DNA of 64,000 nucleotides, from positions 1-64,000 of the forward strand of contig JBHORC010000025.1 of assembly GCA_042408445.1 (NCBI GenBank). The letters run 5' to 3'. The notes below the pieces were generated by a model. That model searched no databases and had not been told where the DNA came from. It saw only the letters and a list, made by a program, of their open reading frames with translations. Positions within the stretch are counted from its first letter, which is position 1. Every line of letters begins with the position of its first letter. Both the position numbers and the translations under genes were made by a program. Of the stretch, positions 8,438 to 15,272 are shown piece after piece. The DNA is from CF-46 sp042408445. GTDB taxonomy: Bacteria; Chloroflexota; Limnocylindria; Limnocylindrales; CSP1-4.

Positions 8438-9151
8438 ATGCCGGTCGGCGATGAGGTGATGGCCGCGACGGCCCTCCGACGATGTGGCCTGTTCGGGGCC
8501 GCGGACGACGCCGCGATTGCCGCCCTCGTCCATGTGCTCCGCATCCGCCGCTTCCGTCGAGGCGAGACGATCTTCCACCAGGGCGACCCCGGCGATGCCC
8601 TCTTCGTGGTCGCGACCGGGTCCGTGAAGGTCGTCCTGCCGAGCGACGAGGGCGCCGAGCCGGCGATCGTCGCGATCCTCGGGGCAGGGGAGTTCTTCGG
8701 CGAGCTCGCCATTCTGGACGGAGCCGCGCACTCCGCGACGATCGTCGCCGTCGAGCCGACCGAGACGCTCGTCCTCCATCGCGACGCGTTCCTCGGACTG
8801 ATCGACAGCGACGCAAGCCTCCGCCGGGCGCTGCTCGCCTCGCTCGCGGCGGAGATCCGGCGGTTGACGGGCCACGTCGAGGACCTCCACTTCCTGGACC
8901 TGCCGGGCCGCCTCGCGTCGCGGATCCTGCGTCTCGCCGAGAGCCCCGGCGCGGAGCGCGACGGCGCGTCTGCCTCGATCACGATCTCGTGGCCGTACAC
9001 CCAGTCGGAGCTGGCGGGCATGATCGGCGGCTCCCGTCAGTCGGTGAACCGGATGCTTGCGGAGCTCGTGGACGACGGACTCGTCCGGATCGAGCGAGAG
9101 CGACTGGTCGTCGTCGATCCGGAACGGCTCGCCAGAACGGTGCAGCGGTGA
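8438..9151 (+). CDS. Crp/Fnr-family transcriptional regulator
   Basis: 237 residues. The N-terminal cyclic-nucleotide-binding beta-roll (about residues 12-130) has the phosphate-binding-cassette region GEFFGELAILDGAAHSATIVA. A long dimerisation helix follows, then a winged helix (about 160-230) with the recognition-helix motif SELAGMIGGSRQSVNRMLAELVDDG. There are no N-terminal cysteines for an iron-sulfur cluster, so it is a CRP-like rather than FNR-like sensor. An internal ATG at 8459 is an alternative start. It is followed by the GAF and subtilase genes on the same strand and may regulate them; that is inference. Confidence 0.9.
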   Translation: MPVGDEVMAATALRRCGLFGAADDAAIAALVHVLRIRRFRRGETIFHQGDPGDALFVVATGSVKVVLPSDEGAEPAIVAILGAGEFFGELAILDGAAHSATIVAVEPTETLVLHRDAFLGLIDSDASLRRALLASLAAEIRRLTGHVEDLHFLDLPGRLASRILRLAESPGAERDGASASITISWPYTQSELAGMIGGSRQSVNRMLAELVDDGLVRIERERLVVVDPERLARTVQR

Positions 9152-9226
9152 CGCCACGACCGGTGACCGCGATCGCGCCGCCGGAGCCGGGCGGATGACC
9201 GCCGTCGCGACCGCCAGGCCCGAGCC

Positions 9227-10114
9227 GTGACCGAAAGCCGACCCCTCGACGAAACGCTCCTCCGCGAGGCACTCGCCGAGCTGGTGCGTCGCGTCGAGAT
9301 CGCCCGGCGCCTCAGCCCGCCGGCCGGCGCCTCGCTGCTCCGCTCGATCGCCGAGGCCACCGTCACGCTCTTTGCGGCGGAGGCCGCGTCGATCGCCCTC
9401 CACGACGCCACCCGCGACCGCCTCGTCTTCGAGGTTGCCGCCGGCACCCACGGCGAGGGCGTCGTCGGCCTGGAGATCGGGCCGGGCGAGGGAGTCGCCG
9501 GCTACGTCTTCTCGACGGGCCAGCCGATTGCGCTCTCCGACGTCGCGACCGACGCCCGGTTCGGTCGGTCGGCTGCGGAGCAGACGGGGTACGTGCCCCG
9601 GTCGCTCGTCGCGGTCCCGCTCGTGGACGACGACGGGATCCTTGGTGTGCTCGAGGTTCTCGACAAGCGCGGCGATGGGGGATTCAACCTTCGCGACATC
9701 GAGCTTGCCGGCGTCTTCGCCCGCCAGGCGACGGTCGCGATCCGGAGCAGCCGGATCGAGCGGGACGCCGCCGCGCTCCTGCGGTCGGTCGTGCTGGGCG
9801 TGCTCGCCGCGGACGCGCCTTCGGACGGCCCGGACGCGACGAACGAGGACCCGGCGAATGCGGACCGCGCGAACCCCCGGGCGTCGGCGATCGTCGCGGA
9901 TTCGCTCGCGAGCCTGGATCGCGGGGAGCGTGACGATCGCCTGTGGCAGCTCGCGGACGAGGTCGCCCGCATTCGCGCGGCGAGACCCGCGGACGTGGAG
10001 CTCGTGATCGAGCTGCTCGCCGTCCTCGCCGGGCGCGCCGAGCGAGAGGCCCGCCAGGGCGAGCGGGGCCGGCACGGGATCGGTCGCACGTCCGGCCGCC
10101 GATCCCGAACGTGA
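9227..10114 (+). CDS. GAF-domain sensor protein
   Basis: 295-residue soluble protein with one GAF domain at about residues 25-185 (segments EAASIALHDATRDRLVFEVA, GEGVAGYVFSTGQPIALSDV, YVPRSLVAVPLVDDDGILGV). An Asp/Ala/Asn-rich linker and a C-terminal helical region with many Arg/Glu follow. No kinase, GGDEF or HTH domain is attached, so output must come from a partner. The GTG start at 9227 was chosen because it precedes the GAF domain with a short N-terminal helix. The TGA overlaps the GTG of the subtilase gene (GTGA at 10111), so the two proteins are likely made together. The ligand is unknown. Confidence 0.85.
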   Translation: MTESRPLDETLLREALAELVRRVEIARRLSPPAGASLLRSIAEATVTLFAAEAASIALHDATRDRLVFEVAAGTHGEGVVGLEIGPGEGVAGYVFSTGQPIALSDVATDARFGRSAAEQTGYVPRSLVAVPLVDDDGILGVLEVLDKRGDGGFNLRDIELAGVFARQATVAIRSSRIERDAAALLRSVVLGVLAADAPSDGPDATNEDPANADRANPRASAIVADSLASLDRGERDDRLWQLADEVARIRAARPADVELVIELLAVLAGRAEREARQGERGRHGIGRTSGRRSRT

Positions 10115-10920
10115 CGGATCCACTTCCCGCCTGGGCGGAGGTGTTTGCCGGGCCCGATCGCGCCGCGCTCGCGCGCGTGCCCGCGGTCGGGTCGATGAGC
10201 CGCGAGTGGGCATTCGGTGCCGGCGATGGAGACCGGGTGGTCGTGGCGGTGATCGATTCCGGCGTCGAGGGGTCGCACCCGGCGGTCGGCGGCGCACTCG
10301 TCGAGAGCGTCCGGGTGGAGCTCGATGCCGACGACACCTCGATCGTCGACGACGACGCCGTCGACGCGGTCGGCCACGGGACGGCCTGCGCGGGGATCAT
10401 CCACGGTCTCGCGCCCGCGGCGCGCATCGTCAGCATCCGCGTGCTCGGCGCCGACAACCGGGGCAAGGGACTCGCGTTCGCCGCCGGTCTCGAGTGGGCC
10501 ATCGAGCGCGGCGCCTCGGTCGTCAACCTGAGCCTCTCGTCCCGGAGCGAGGCGCTCTACGCGACGTTCCACGAGCTGGCCGACCGCGCCTACTTCGCGA
10601 ACTGCCTGCTCGTGTGCGCCGCCAACAACGTCGCGGTCGCGAGCTATCCGTCGCTGTTTGCCGCAGTGGTGTCCGTCGCCGCGCACGACGTCCAGGACCC
10701 GGAGACGTGGTTCTACAACCCTCGCCCGCCGGTCGAGTTCGGCGCGTACGGCCTCGATGTCGACGTGGCGTGGCGGGACGGCGGCCGGATCGTCGCGACC
10801 GGCAACAGCTTTGCCGCGCCGCACATCGCGGGCCTCGCCGCACGAATCCGCTCGGCCCACCCGACGGCCACGCCGTTCGAGGTCAAGACGATCCTCGCCG
10901 CGACGGCCAGTCAGCCCTGA
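10111..10920 (+). CDS. Cytoplasmic subtilisin-like serine peptidase (S8 family)
   Basis: 269-residue protease with an intact catalytic triad: Asp49 in VVVAVIDSGVEG, His89 in VGHGTACAGI and Ser233 in GNSFAAPHIAG. An oxyanion-hole Asn is visible near residue 172 (CAANNVA). There is no signal peptide, no propeptide of the secreted type and no transmembrane segment, so it is predicted to act in the cytoplasm; at 269 residues it is little more than the catalytic core. Translation is coupled to the GAF gene (4-nt overlap), which suggests a sensor-protease pair. Downstream and convergent lies a small repeat-containing peptide gene that could be a substrate; this is speculation. Confidence 0.88.
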   Translation: MTDPLPAWAEVFAGPDRAALARVPAVGSMSREWAFGAGDGDRVVVAVIDSGVEGSHPAVGGALVESVRVELDADDTSIVDDDAVDAVGHGTACAGIIHGLAPAARIVSIRVLGADNRGKGLAFAAGLEWAIERGASVVNLSLSSRSEALYATFHELADRAYFANCLLVCAANNVAVASYPSLFAAVVSVAAHDVQDPETWFYNPRPPVEFGAYGLDVDVAWRDGGRIVATGNSFAAPHIAGLAARIRSAHPTATPFEVKTILAATASQP

Positions 10921-10944
10921 GGCGGCTCGATCGCGGACAGCGAA

Positions 10945-10974
10945 ACGCCCCGGCCGGCTGAGCGGACGGGGCGT
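10945..10974. terminator. Hairpin between convergent genes
   Basis: A perfect 8-bp stem (ACGCCCCG / CGGGGCGT) with a 14-nt loop lies between the subtilase stop at 10920 and the converging small gene at 11015. There is no T run on either side, so it would be a weak or bidirectional terminator. Confidence 0.4.
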
Positions 10975-11014
10975 CTGGGGCGGCGGGCGCAGCCCGCCTC
11001 GAATATGCAAACCG

Positions 11015-11368
11015 TCAGGCCGGATCACCCTCGGTGTCGACCGCGATCTCGCCACCACCGGACGGTCGGCGGTACTCGCCGCCGCCGCTGGGCAGCCGCG
11101 GCCCGAGATCGCCGCCGGTGCCCGGCATCGAGGGATGCAGCGACGACGAGTGGCCCTCGACGTCGTTCTCGTCGGTCACCTCGCCCCCGCCCGACGGTCG
11201 ACGGAAGTCGCCGCCGGTCCCCGGGAGTCGCGGCGCCAGACGCTCGCCGCTCGGGGCGCGGTGGCCCTCCACATCGGAATCGGTCGGGCCCGCGCCGTCC
11301 GGCACGTCGGTCGCGGACGGCGTCCTGCTCGTGGCTTCCTCACGCGGCAATCGGTTCAGCTTGCCCAT
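11015..11368 (-). CDS. Small repeat-containing peptide (117 aa), possible precursor-type protein
   Basis: I recognise no named family. The ATG at 11368 has a GGAGG Shine-Dalgarno 7-8 nt upstream. The protein has no hydrophobic segment and no cysteine, and contains two imperfect tandem units: DVEGH at residues 32-36 and 69-73, PGTGGD at 49-54 and 82-87, and RRPSGGGE at 56-63 and 100-107, with an extra LPSGGGE at 92-98. A 31-residue Arg/Thr/Ser-rich leader-like part precedes the repeats. Duplicated short cores after a leader are seen in some ribosomally made peptide precursors, but no modifying enzyme is adjacent. It is downstream of and on the same strand as the MFS-cNMP transporter and convergent with the subtilase. 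Confidence 0.6.
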   Translation of the reverse strand: MGKLNRLPREEATSRTPSATDVPDGAGPTDSDVEGHRAPSGERLAPRLPGTGGDFRRPSGGGEVTDENDVEGHSSSLHPSMPGTGGDLGPRLPSGGGEYRRPSGGGEIAVDTEGDPA

Positions 11369-11508
11369 CGTTCGTCCTCCGTCGCGACCCAGCGTCTTCG
11401 ATGCCGGCGGTCGTTCAGCTCCAGGAGCGCACCTTACGGCTCTTTACCGCTCGGCGCATCCCCGTTGCCGACCCCGCGATTGTCAACTGCGGCACACCGG
11501 CATCGGGA

Positions 11509-13332
11509 TCAGTACGTCTTCGGCAGCGCCTCGGCGGTCGCCCGCGGCGTCCGGAGGTCGCGCAGGGACGCCTGGTCGACGCCCGCGAACCGCGGCAGGT
11601 CGGCGTTGTTCGTCCGGTTCAGCCGCTCGGTGAGCTTGGTGAGGAAGAGGCTGCCGAGCTCCGGGACCGCCATCAGGGCGCGCAGCGCCGCGGCACCCAC
11701 CTCGACGACCGTCGTCGGCTCCTCGGCGACGACGTTCGCGGTCCGTCGGCTGCCCGTCAGGGCGGCGATCTCGCCGAAGAAGTCGCCGGCCGTCATCAGC
11801 GACAGCGATCGGTACCCGCCGTCGGGCTCGGGCGTTCCGGCGACCGTCCGGCCGTCGAGGATGAAGAACGCCGCCTCGCCGATCTCGCCCTCCTGGACGA
11901 TCGTCGCCCCAGCAGGGACGTCGCGGACCTTGGCGTCGGCCAGGAGCGCGGCGCGCTGCGGCTCCGAGAGCCGGGAGAGGGCCGGCAGGTGCCCGGCCAG
12001 ACGGTCGAAGTCGGCCAGCGTGGCCGCGCGCACCGCGACCGGAGCGGCTGGTGTCGCCGCCGCGTGGCGAAGCGCCGCCATCGCCCGCCGCCATTCGGTG
12101 GCCGGCCGGCCGATCCCCGGCAGGACCGCGGTCCACAACCCGGCCGCGACGAGGACGCACGACGAGACGACGATCAGCAGCCGGACGTCGATGACGTCGG
12201 CGAGGCCGGCCAGCGAGATCCCGATCAGGAACATCACGTCGCGGAGGACCGCGAAGGCGCTGAAGACCCGGCCGCGCAGCTCCCGCGGCGTCTCGCGCTG
12301 CATGATCACCCGGCGCGCGACCGAGGACGGCGCGTTGAAGAACCCGGACAGCGTCACGAGCGCGATGGCGATCACGATCGAGGTCTGCAGTCCGTACAGG
12401 ATGCCGGCGAGCCCCATAGCGATCAGGGACACGACCATCCAGCTCCCCTCGCGGAACCGGTCGGCCCATTTCGCCATGATCAGGCTGCCGACGACGAAGC
12501 CAACCGAGGTCACGCCCTCCTGGAGGCCGTACTCGAACTCCGTGGCGTGGAGCGTGTTCAGGGCGAACGGCAGGAGCAGGACGTTCCACAGGCCGAACGA
12601 GAGGAAGACGGGCGCGCCGGAGATGAAGAGCGAGCGAAGGACGGGCGTCCCGACCAGCGTCGAGATCCCTTCCTTGAGGTTGTCGATGACGACGCGGACG
12701 CTCGTGTCGCCCTCGGCCTCGATCTTGCCGACCCGGACGAACAGGAGGCAGAAGGCGGAGATCAGGAACGTGACCGCGTCGAGGTAGAACGCCCAGTCGA
12801 TGTCGAATGCCGCGGCCAGCAGGCCAGAGAGCGCGAACCCGACCGACGTCGAGCCGAACGAGCTGATCATGATCCAGGAGTTCGCCGCGGACAGCTCCTC
12901 GTCCGTCGCGACCTCCGGCAGCACGGCGTCGTTGGCCGGGTTGAAGAACTGCGAGATCGTGCTCACGAGCGCGATCGCGACGTAGAGCAGCACGATGTTG
13001 ATGTGGATCAGGAACGGGATCGAGACGACGATCGCGGCCCGCAGCAGGTCGGCCGCGACCATGATCGTCCGGCGGTTGTAGCGGTCGACAAAGACGCCCG
13101 CGATCAGACCGACGACGAGCGTCGGGATCGACGTGGCCATGAACATCAGCCCGACCGAGAACGCGGAATGCGTCTCGCGGAACACGAGGATGCCGGCGGC
13201 GAGGTCGGTCAGCGCCGTGCCGACCGTCGAGACGAGCTGGGCCGACCACAGCAGTCGGAAGTCGCGCTTCCGGAAGACGGAGAACGGCGACAGCCGGGGT
13301 GCGGGGCTGGCGGCGGCCACGGCGTCGGTCAC
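11509..13332 (-). CDS. MFS transporter with C-terminal cyclic-nucleotide-binding domain
   Basis: 607 residues. Residues about 20-410 form a 12-helix major facilitator of the MFS_3/enterobactin-exporter type: FRLLWSAQLVSTVGTALTDL at the start, FVDRYNRRTIMVAADLLRA at the loop 2-3 motif. A soluble linker is followed by a cNMP-binding beta-roll at about 465-585 with IVQEGEIGEAAFFILDGRTV and GDFFGEIAALTGSRRTANVV. The start is GTG at 13332 with a GAGGGAGC Shine-Dalgarno. Joining a permease to this sensor domain implies transport gated by, or tethered to, a cyclic nucleotide. The substrate is unknown; relatives export siderophores, drugs or peptides. The small repeat peptide gene lies 140 nt downstream on the same strand. 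Confidence 0.88.
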   Translation of the reverse strand: MTDAVAAASPAPRLSPFSVFRKRDFRLLWSAQLVSTVGTALTDLAAGILVFRETHSAFSVGLMFMATSIPTLVVGLIAGVFVDRYNRRTIMVAADLLRAAIVVSIPFLIHINIVLLYVAIALVSTISQFFNPANDAVLPEVATDEELSAANSWIMISSFGSTSVGFALSGLLAAAFDIDWAFYLDAVTFLISAFCLLFVRVGKIEAEGDTSVRVVIDNLKEGISTLVGTPVLRSLFISGAPVFLSFGLWNVLLLPFALNTLHATEFEYGLQEGVTSVGFVVGSLIMAKWADRFREGSWMVVSLIAMGLAGILYGLQTSIVIAIALVTLSGFFNAPSSVARRVIMQRETPRELRGRVFSAFAVLRDVMFLIGISLAGLADVIDVRLLIVVSSCVLVAAGLWTAVLPGIGRPATEWRRAMAALRHAAATPAAPVAVRAATLADFDRLAGHLPALSRLSEPQRAALLADAKVRDVPAGATIVQEGEIGEAAFFILDGRTVAGTPEPDGGYRSLSLMTAGDFFGEIAALTGSRRTANVVAEEPTTVVEVGAAALRALMAVPELGSLFLTKLTERLNRTNNADLPRFAGVDQASLRDLRTPRATAEALPKTY

Positions 13333-13433
13333 GTTGCTCCCTCATCGGCCATCTCCGTCGGTCGCGGACCCGCCCCCGCCCGGCCGCCGGGAGTGTAGCG
13401 AAGCGCAGGTCCCCCACGTGCGTCCGTCGGCCC

Positions 13434-13985
13434 TCACCAGAGCCGGTCGGCAGCCGGCAGCTGGACACCCTCGATCGCCAGCAGCTCCCGCTTGATCGCG
13501 AGGAGCTCGTCGCGGGACCCGAACCAGTCGCCGCCGTAGCCACCGATCGACCCGTCGCCGGCGATGACGCGATGGCATGGGATCGCGAGGCCGATCGGGT
13601 TGCGGCCGGCCGAACCGCCGACCGCGCGGGCCGCTCCCCGCCGACCGATCGCGGCCGCGACCCGGCCGTAGCTCGAGACCTGCCCCCAGGGGATCGCTCG
13701 GACGCCGGCAAAGACGGCCGCGTCCCACGCCGACGTCAGGGCGAGATCCAGCGGCAATGCCTCGAGGAGCATCGGCTCGCCGACCAGGAAGGCCTCGACC
13801 GCCTCCACGGCCCGGTCCAGCATGGCGCTCCGACCCGGACTCGGGGCACGGCCGGTTCGCCGCGCGACGTCGTCGGCGAACGCCTCGGCGGGAGCGAGAA
13901 CCGAGAGGCCGACGACGCCGCGACCCGAGGCCGCGAGGCGGATCGGGCCCCACGGCGCGGCGATCGTCGCAAGGTGTGTGGTCAC
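13434..13985 (-). CDS. ogt: Methylated-DNA-[protein]-cysteine S-methyltransferase
   Basis: 183 residues from GTG 13985. It is a suicidal DNA-repair protein that transfers the methyl group of O6-methylguanine to its own cysteine. The active site GLAIPCHRVI is present with Cys137, preceded by the DNA-binding helix region VSSYGRVAAAIGRRGAARAVGGSAGRNP (residues about 103-130, quoted in part only: VSSYGRVAAAIG). The N-terminal domain is degenerate, as is normal for Ogt. An in-frame ATG at 14012 would add nine residues but leaves only 18 nt to the divergent DUF427 gene, so I prefer 13985. It is divergent from that gene with a very short shared promoter region. Confidence 0.88.
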   Translation of the reverse strand: MTTHLATIAAPWGPIRLAASGRGVVGLSVLAPAEAFADDVARRTGRAPSPGRSAMLDRAVEAVEAFLVGEPMLLEALPLDLALTSAWDAAVFAGVRAIPWGQVSSYGRVAAAIGRRGAARAVGGSAGRNPIGLAIPCHRVIAGDGSIGGYGGDWFGSRDELLAIKRELLAIEGVQLPAADRLW

Positions 13986-14016
13986 GCCCGAATGATCCGT
14001 CACGGACCGCATCCCG

Positions 14017-14022
14017 TACGCT
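14017..14022 (+). promoter_or_regulatory. -10-like element 8 nt before the DUF427 start
   Basis: TACGCT is followed by 8 nt and the ATG at 14031, with no Shine-Dalgarno between. The arrangement suggests a leaderless transcript. Confidence 0.4.
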
Positions 14023-14030
14023 CGGCTGTG

Positions 14031-14561
14031 ATGCCCGCCGACCCGTCGCCGCGTCGACGCCTGCCGCCCGGTGTGGTCCCGATCGAGCCCGGTCCCGGCC
14101 AGGAATCCGTCTGGGACTACCCGCGGCCTCCGCGCGTCGAGCCCGTCGCGGCACGTGTCCGCGTCGTCGTGGGCGGCCGCACGATCGCCGACACCGCGCG
14201 GGCCGTGCGCGTTCTGGAGACTGCCGGCGCGCCGGTCTACTACATCCCCCGCGAGGACGTCCGCTTTGATCACATCCGGCCGAACGGGCGGTCGACGACC
14301 TGCGAATGGAAGGGCCGCGCGACGTACCTGGACCACGACGACGGCACCCGCCGCATCGCCTCGCTCGGCTGGTCCTATCCGGACCCGAACCCCGGCTACG
14401 AGATCCTTCGCGATCGCGTCGCGTTCTACGCCGGGCGGGTCGATGAGGCGTGGGTCGGCGGCGAGCCGGCCCGGCCGCAGCCAGGCGGCTTCTACGGCGG
14501 GTGGGTGACGGACGCGATCGTCGGCCCCATCAAGGGAGAGCCCGGCAGCGAGTGGTGGTAG
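14031..14561 (+). CDS. DUF427-domain protein
   Basis: 176-residue soluble protein. The DUF427 (NTP_transf_9-type beta fold) region spans about residues 42-140, with VVVGGRTIADTARAVRVLET, VYYIPREDVRFDHI, STTCEWKGRATYLD and VAFYAGRVDEAWVGGEP. The biochemical function of the family is not established. The N-terminal 30 residues are Pro-rich. The gene is divergent from ogt and may be leaderless. No operon partner follows closely; the next gene starts 136 nt downstream. Confidence 0.85.
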   Translation: MPADPSPRRRLPPGVVPIEPGPGQESVWDYPRPPRVEPVAARVRVVVGGRTIADTARAVRVLETAGAPVYYIPREDVRFDHIRPNGRSTTCEWKGRATYLDHDDGTRRIASLGWSYPDPNPGYEILRDRVAFYAGRVDEAWVGGEPARPQPGGFYGGWVTDAIVGPIKGEPGSEWW

Positions 14562-14696
14562 CCGCCGGAGCCGGCCGGCGCCCAGCGCCGTCCGGCGCGG
14601 TCGTGCAACGGGACTGCAAGTGGCCGGGGTCGTTCCCGTCCGGCCCCGACACGCAGCAGCAGGCACCGTGTCACCAGGGACCGGGAGCGGGAACGG

Positions 14697-14933
14697 ATGG
14701 CCACGGAACGACAACCAGCACCCACACTCGTCCTCAACCCGCCGGACGACGAGGCCTTCCGGGCCATTGCCCTCCGCCTGGTCGAGGACGATCGCATCAC
14801 GCCCGACGGCCTCGAGATGGCGCTCCGGGAGCGCTATCCGGCCGCGATCGTCCGTCGCCGCGAGCTGGCGGGCGAGCGGACGGACGTGTGGTACGTCTAC
14901 CGCGACGGACGATGGGTCCGGACCGGTGGCTGA
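14697..14933 (+). CDS. Small hypothetical protein (78 aa)
   Basis: Soluble, with a well-balanced composition unlike a shadow frame. It has a helical part (DEAFRAIALRLVEDDRITPD, about residues 18-37), a second helix GLEMALRERYPAAIVRRREL and an aromatic C-terminal strand TDVWYVYRDGRWV. The ATG at 14697 follows a GGGAGCGGGAACGG stretch that can serve as ribosome binding site. I recognise no family. It is 61 nt upstream of another small soluble protein and could be co-transcribed with it. Confidence 0.65.
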   Translation: MATERQPAPTLVLNPPDDEAFRAIALRLVEDDRITPDGLEMALRERYPAAIVRRRELAGERTDVWYVYRDGRWVRTGG

Positions 14934-14994
14934 AGGGTCGGAAGGGCCCGGAACCGCGCGCGGCGCAGGCCCTCGCACGAGCAGGAAGGACGCC

Positions 14995-15237
14995 ATGAGC
15001 GACCCCGATCACAGCGAGAAGGCGGGGCGGCGGACCGCCGCCGAAGAGGATCTTCGGGCGACCGCCGACGCGGTTCGCGATGACCTTCGTCGCCTCGCCG
15101 CGGTCGAGTCCGAGAAGATGGCGCTCCTGCCCGAGGACCCCAAGGTCGATGACCTCTCCGACGAAGCCGTCCGGCTGGCGGAGCGGATCCGCCGCGAGAC
15201 GTCGCTCGAGCGCGAGATCGGGAAGGAGCTCCGCTGA
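14995..15237 (+). CDS. Small charged helical protein (80 aa)
   Basis: Starts at ATG 14995 directly behind a clear AGGAAGGA ribosome binding site. The product is highly charged (Glu, Asp, Arg, Lys) and Ala/Leu-rich, and is predicted to be almost entirely helical or coiled (for example EEDLRATADAVRDDLRRLAA and DEAVRLAERIRRETSLEREI). It has no cysteine and no membrane segment. I recognise no family. The following copper-type ATPase has its own promoter and operator 18 nt downstream, so the two are probably separate units. Confidence 0.65.
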   Translation: MSDPDHSEKAGRRTAAEEDLRATADAVRDDLRRLAAVESEKMALLPEDPKVDDLSDEAVRLAERIRRETSLEREIGKELR

Positions 15238-15254
15238 CGGGCGTGTGCCGCTGA

Positions 15255-15272
15255 TATACTCCCCGGGAGTAT
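15255..15272 (+). promoter_or_regulatory. Promoter/operator of the P-type ATPase: -10 box overlapped by an inverted repeat
   Basis: TATACT at 15255-15260 is an excellent -10 box; a CTGACG at 15234-15239 could be the -35. An exact inverted repeat, ATACTCCC-C-GGGAGTAT, occupies 15256-15272 and runs from inside the -10 box to the T of the ATG start codon. It resembles the G/C-tract pseudopalindromes bound by CsoR-type copper repressors, but no such repressor gene is in view. Confidence 0.55.

Noticed and set aside
11005..13398. 797-codon plus-strand ORF opposite the MFS-cNMP gene
   Set aside because: Highly biased Arg/Gly/Asp composition with no domain; the opposite strand encodes a clear transporter.
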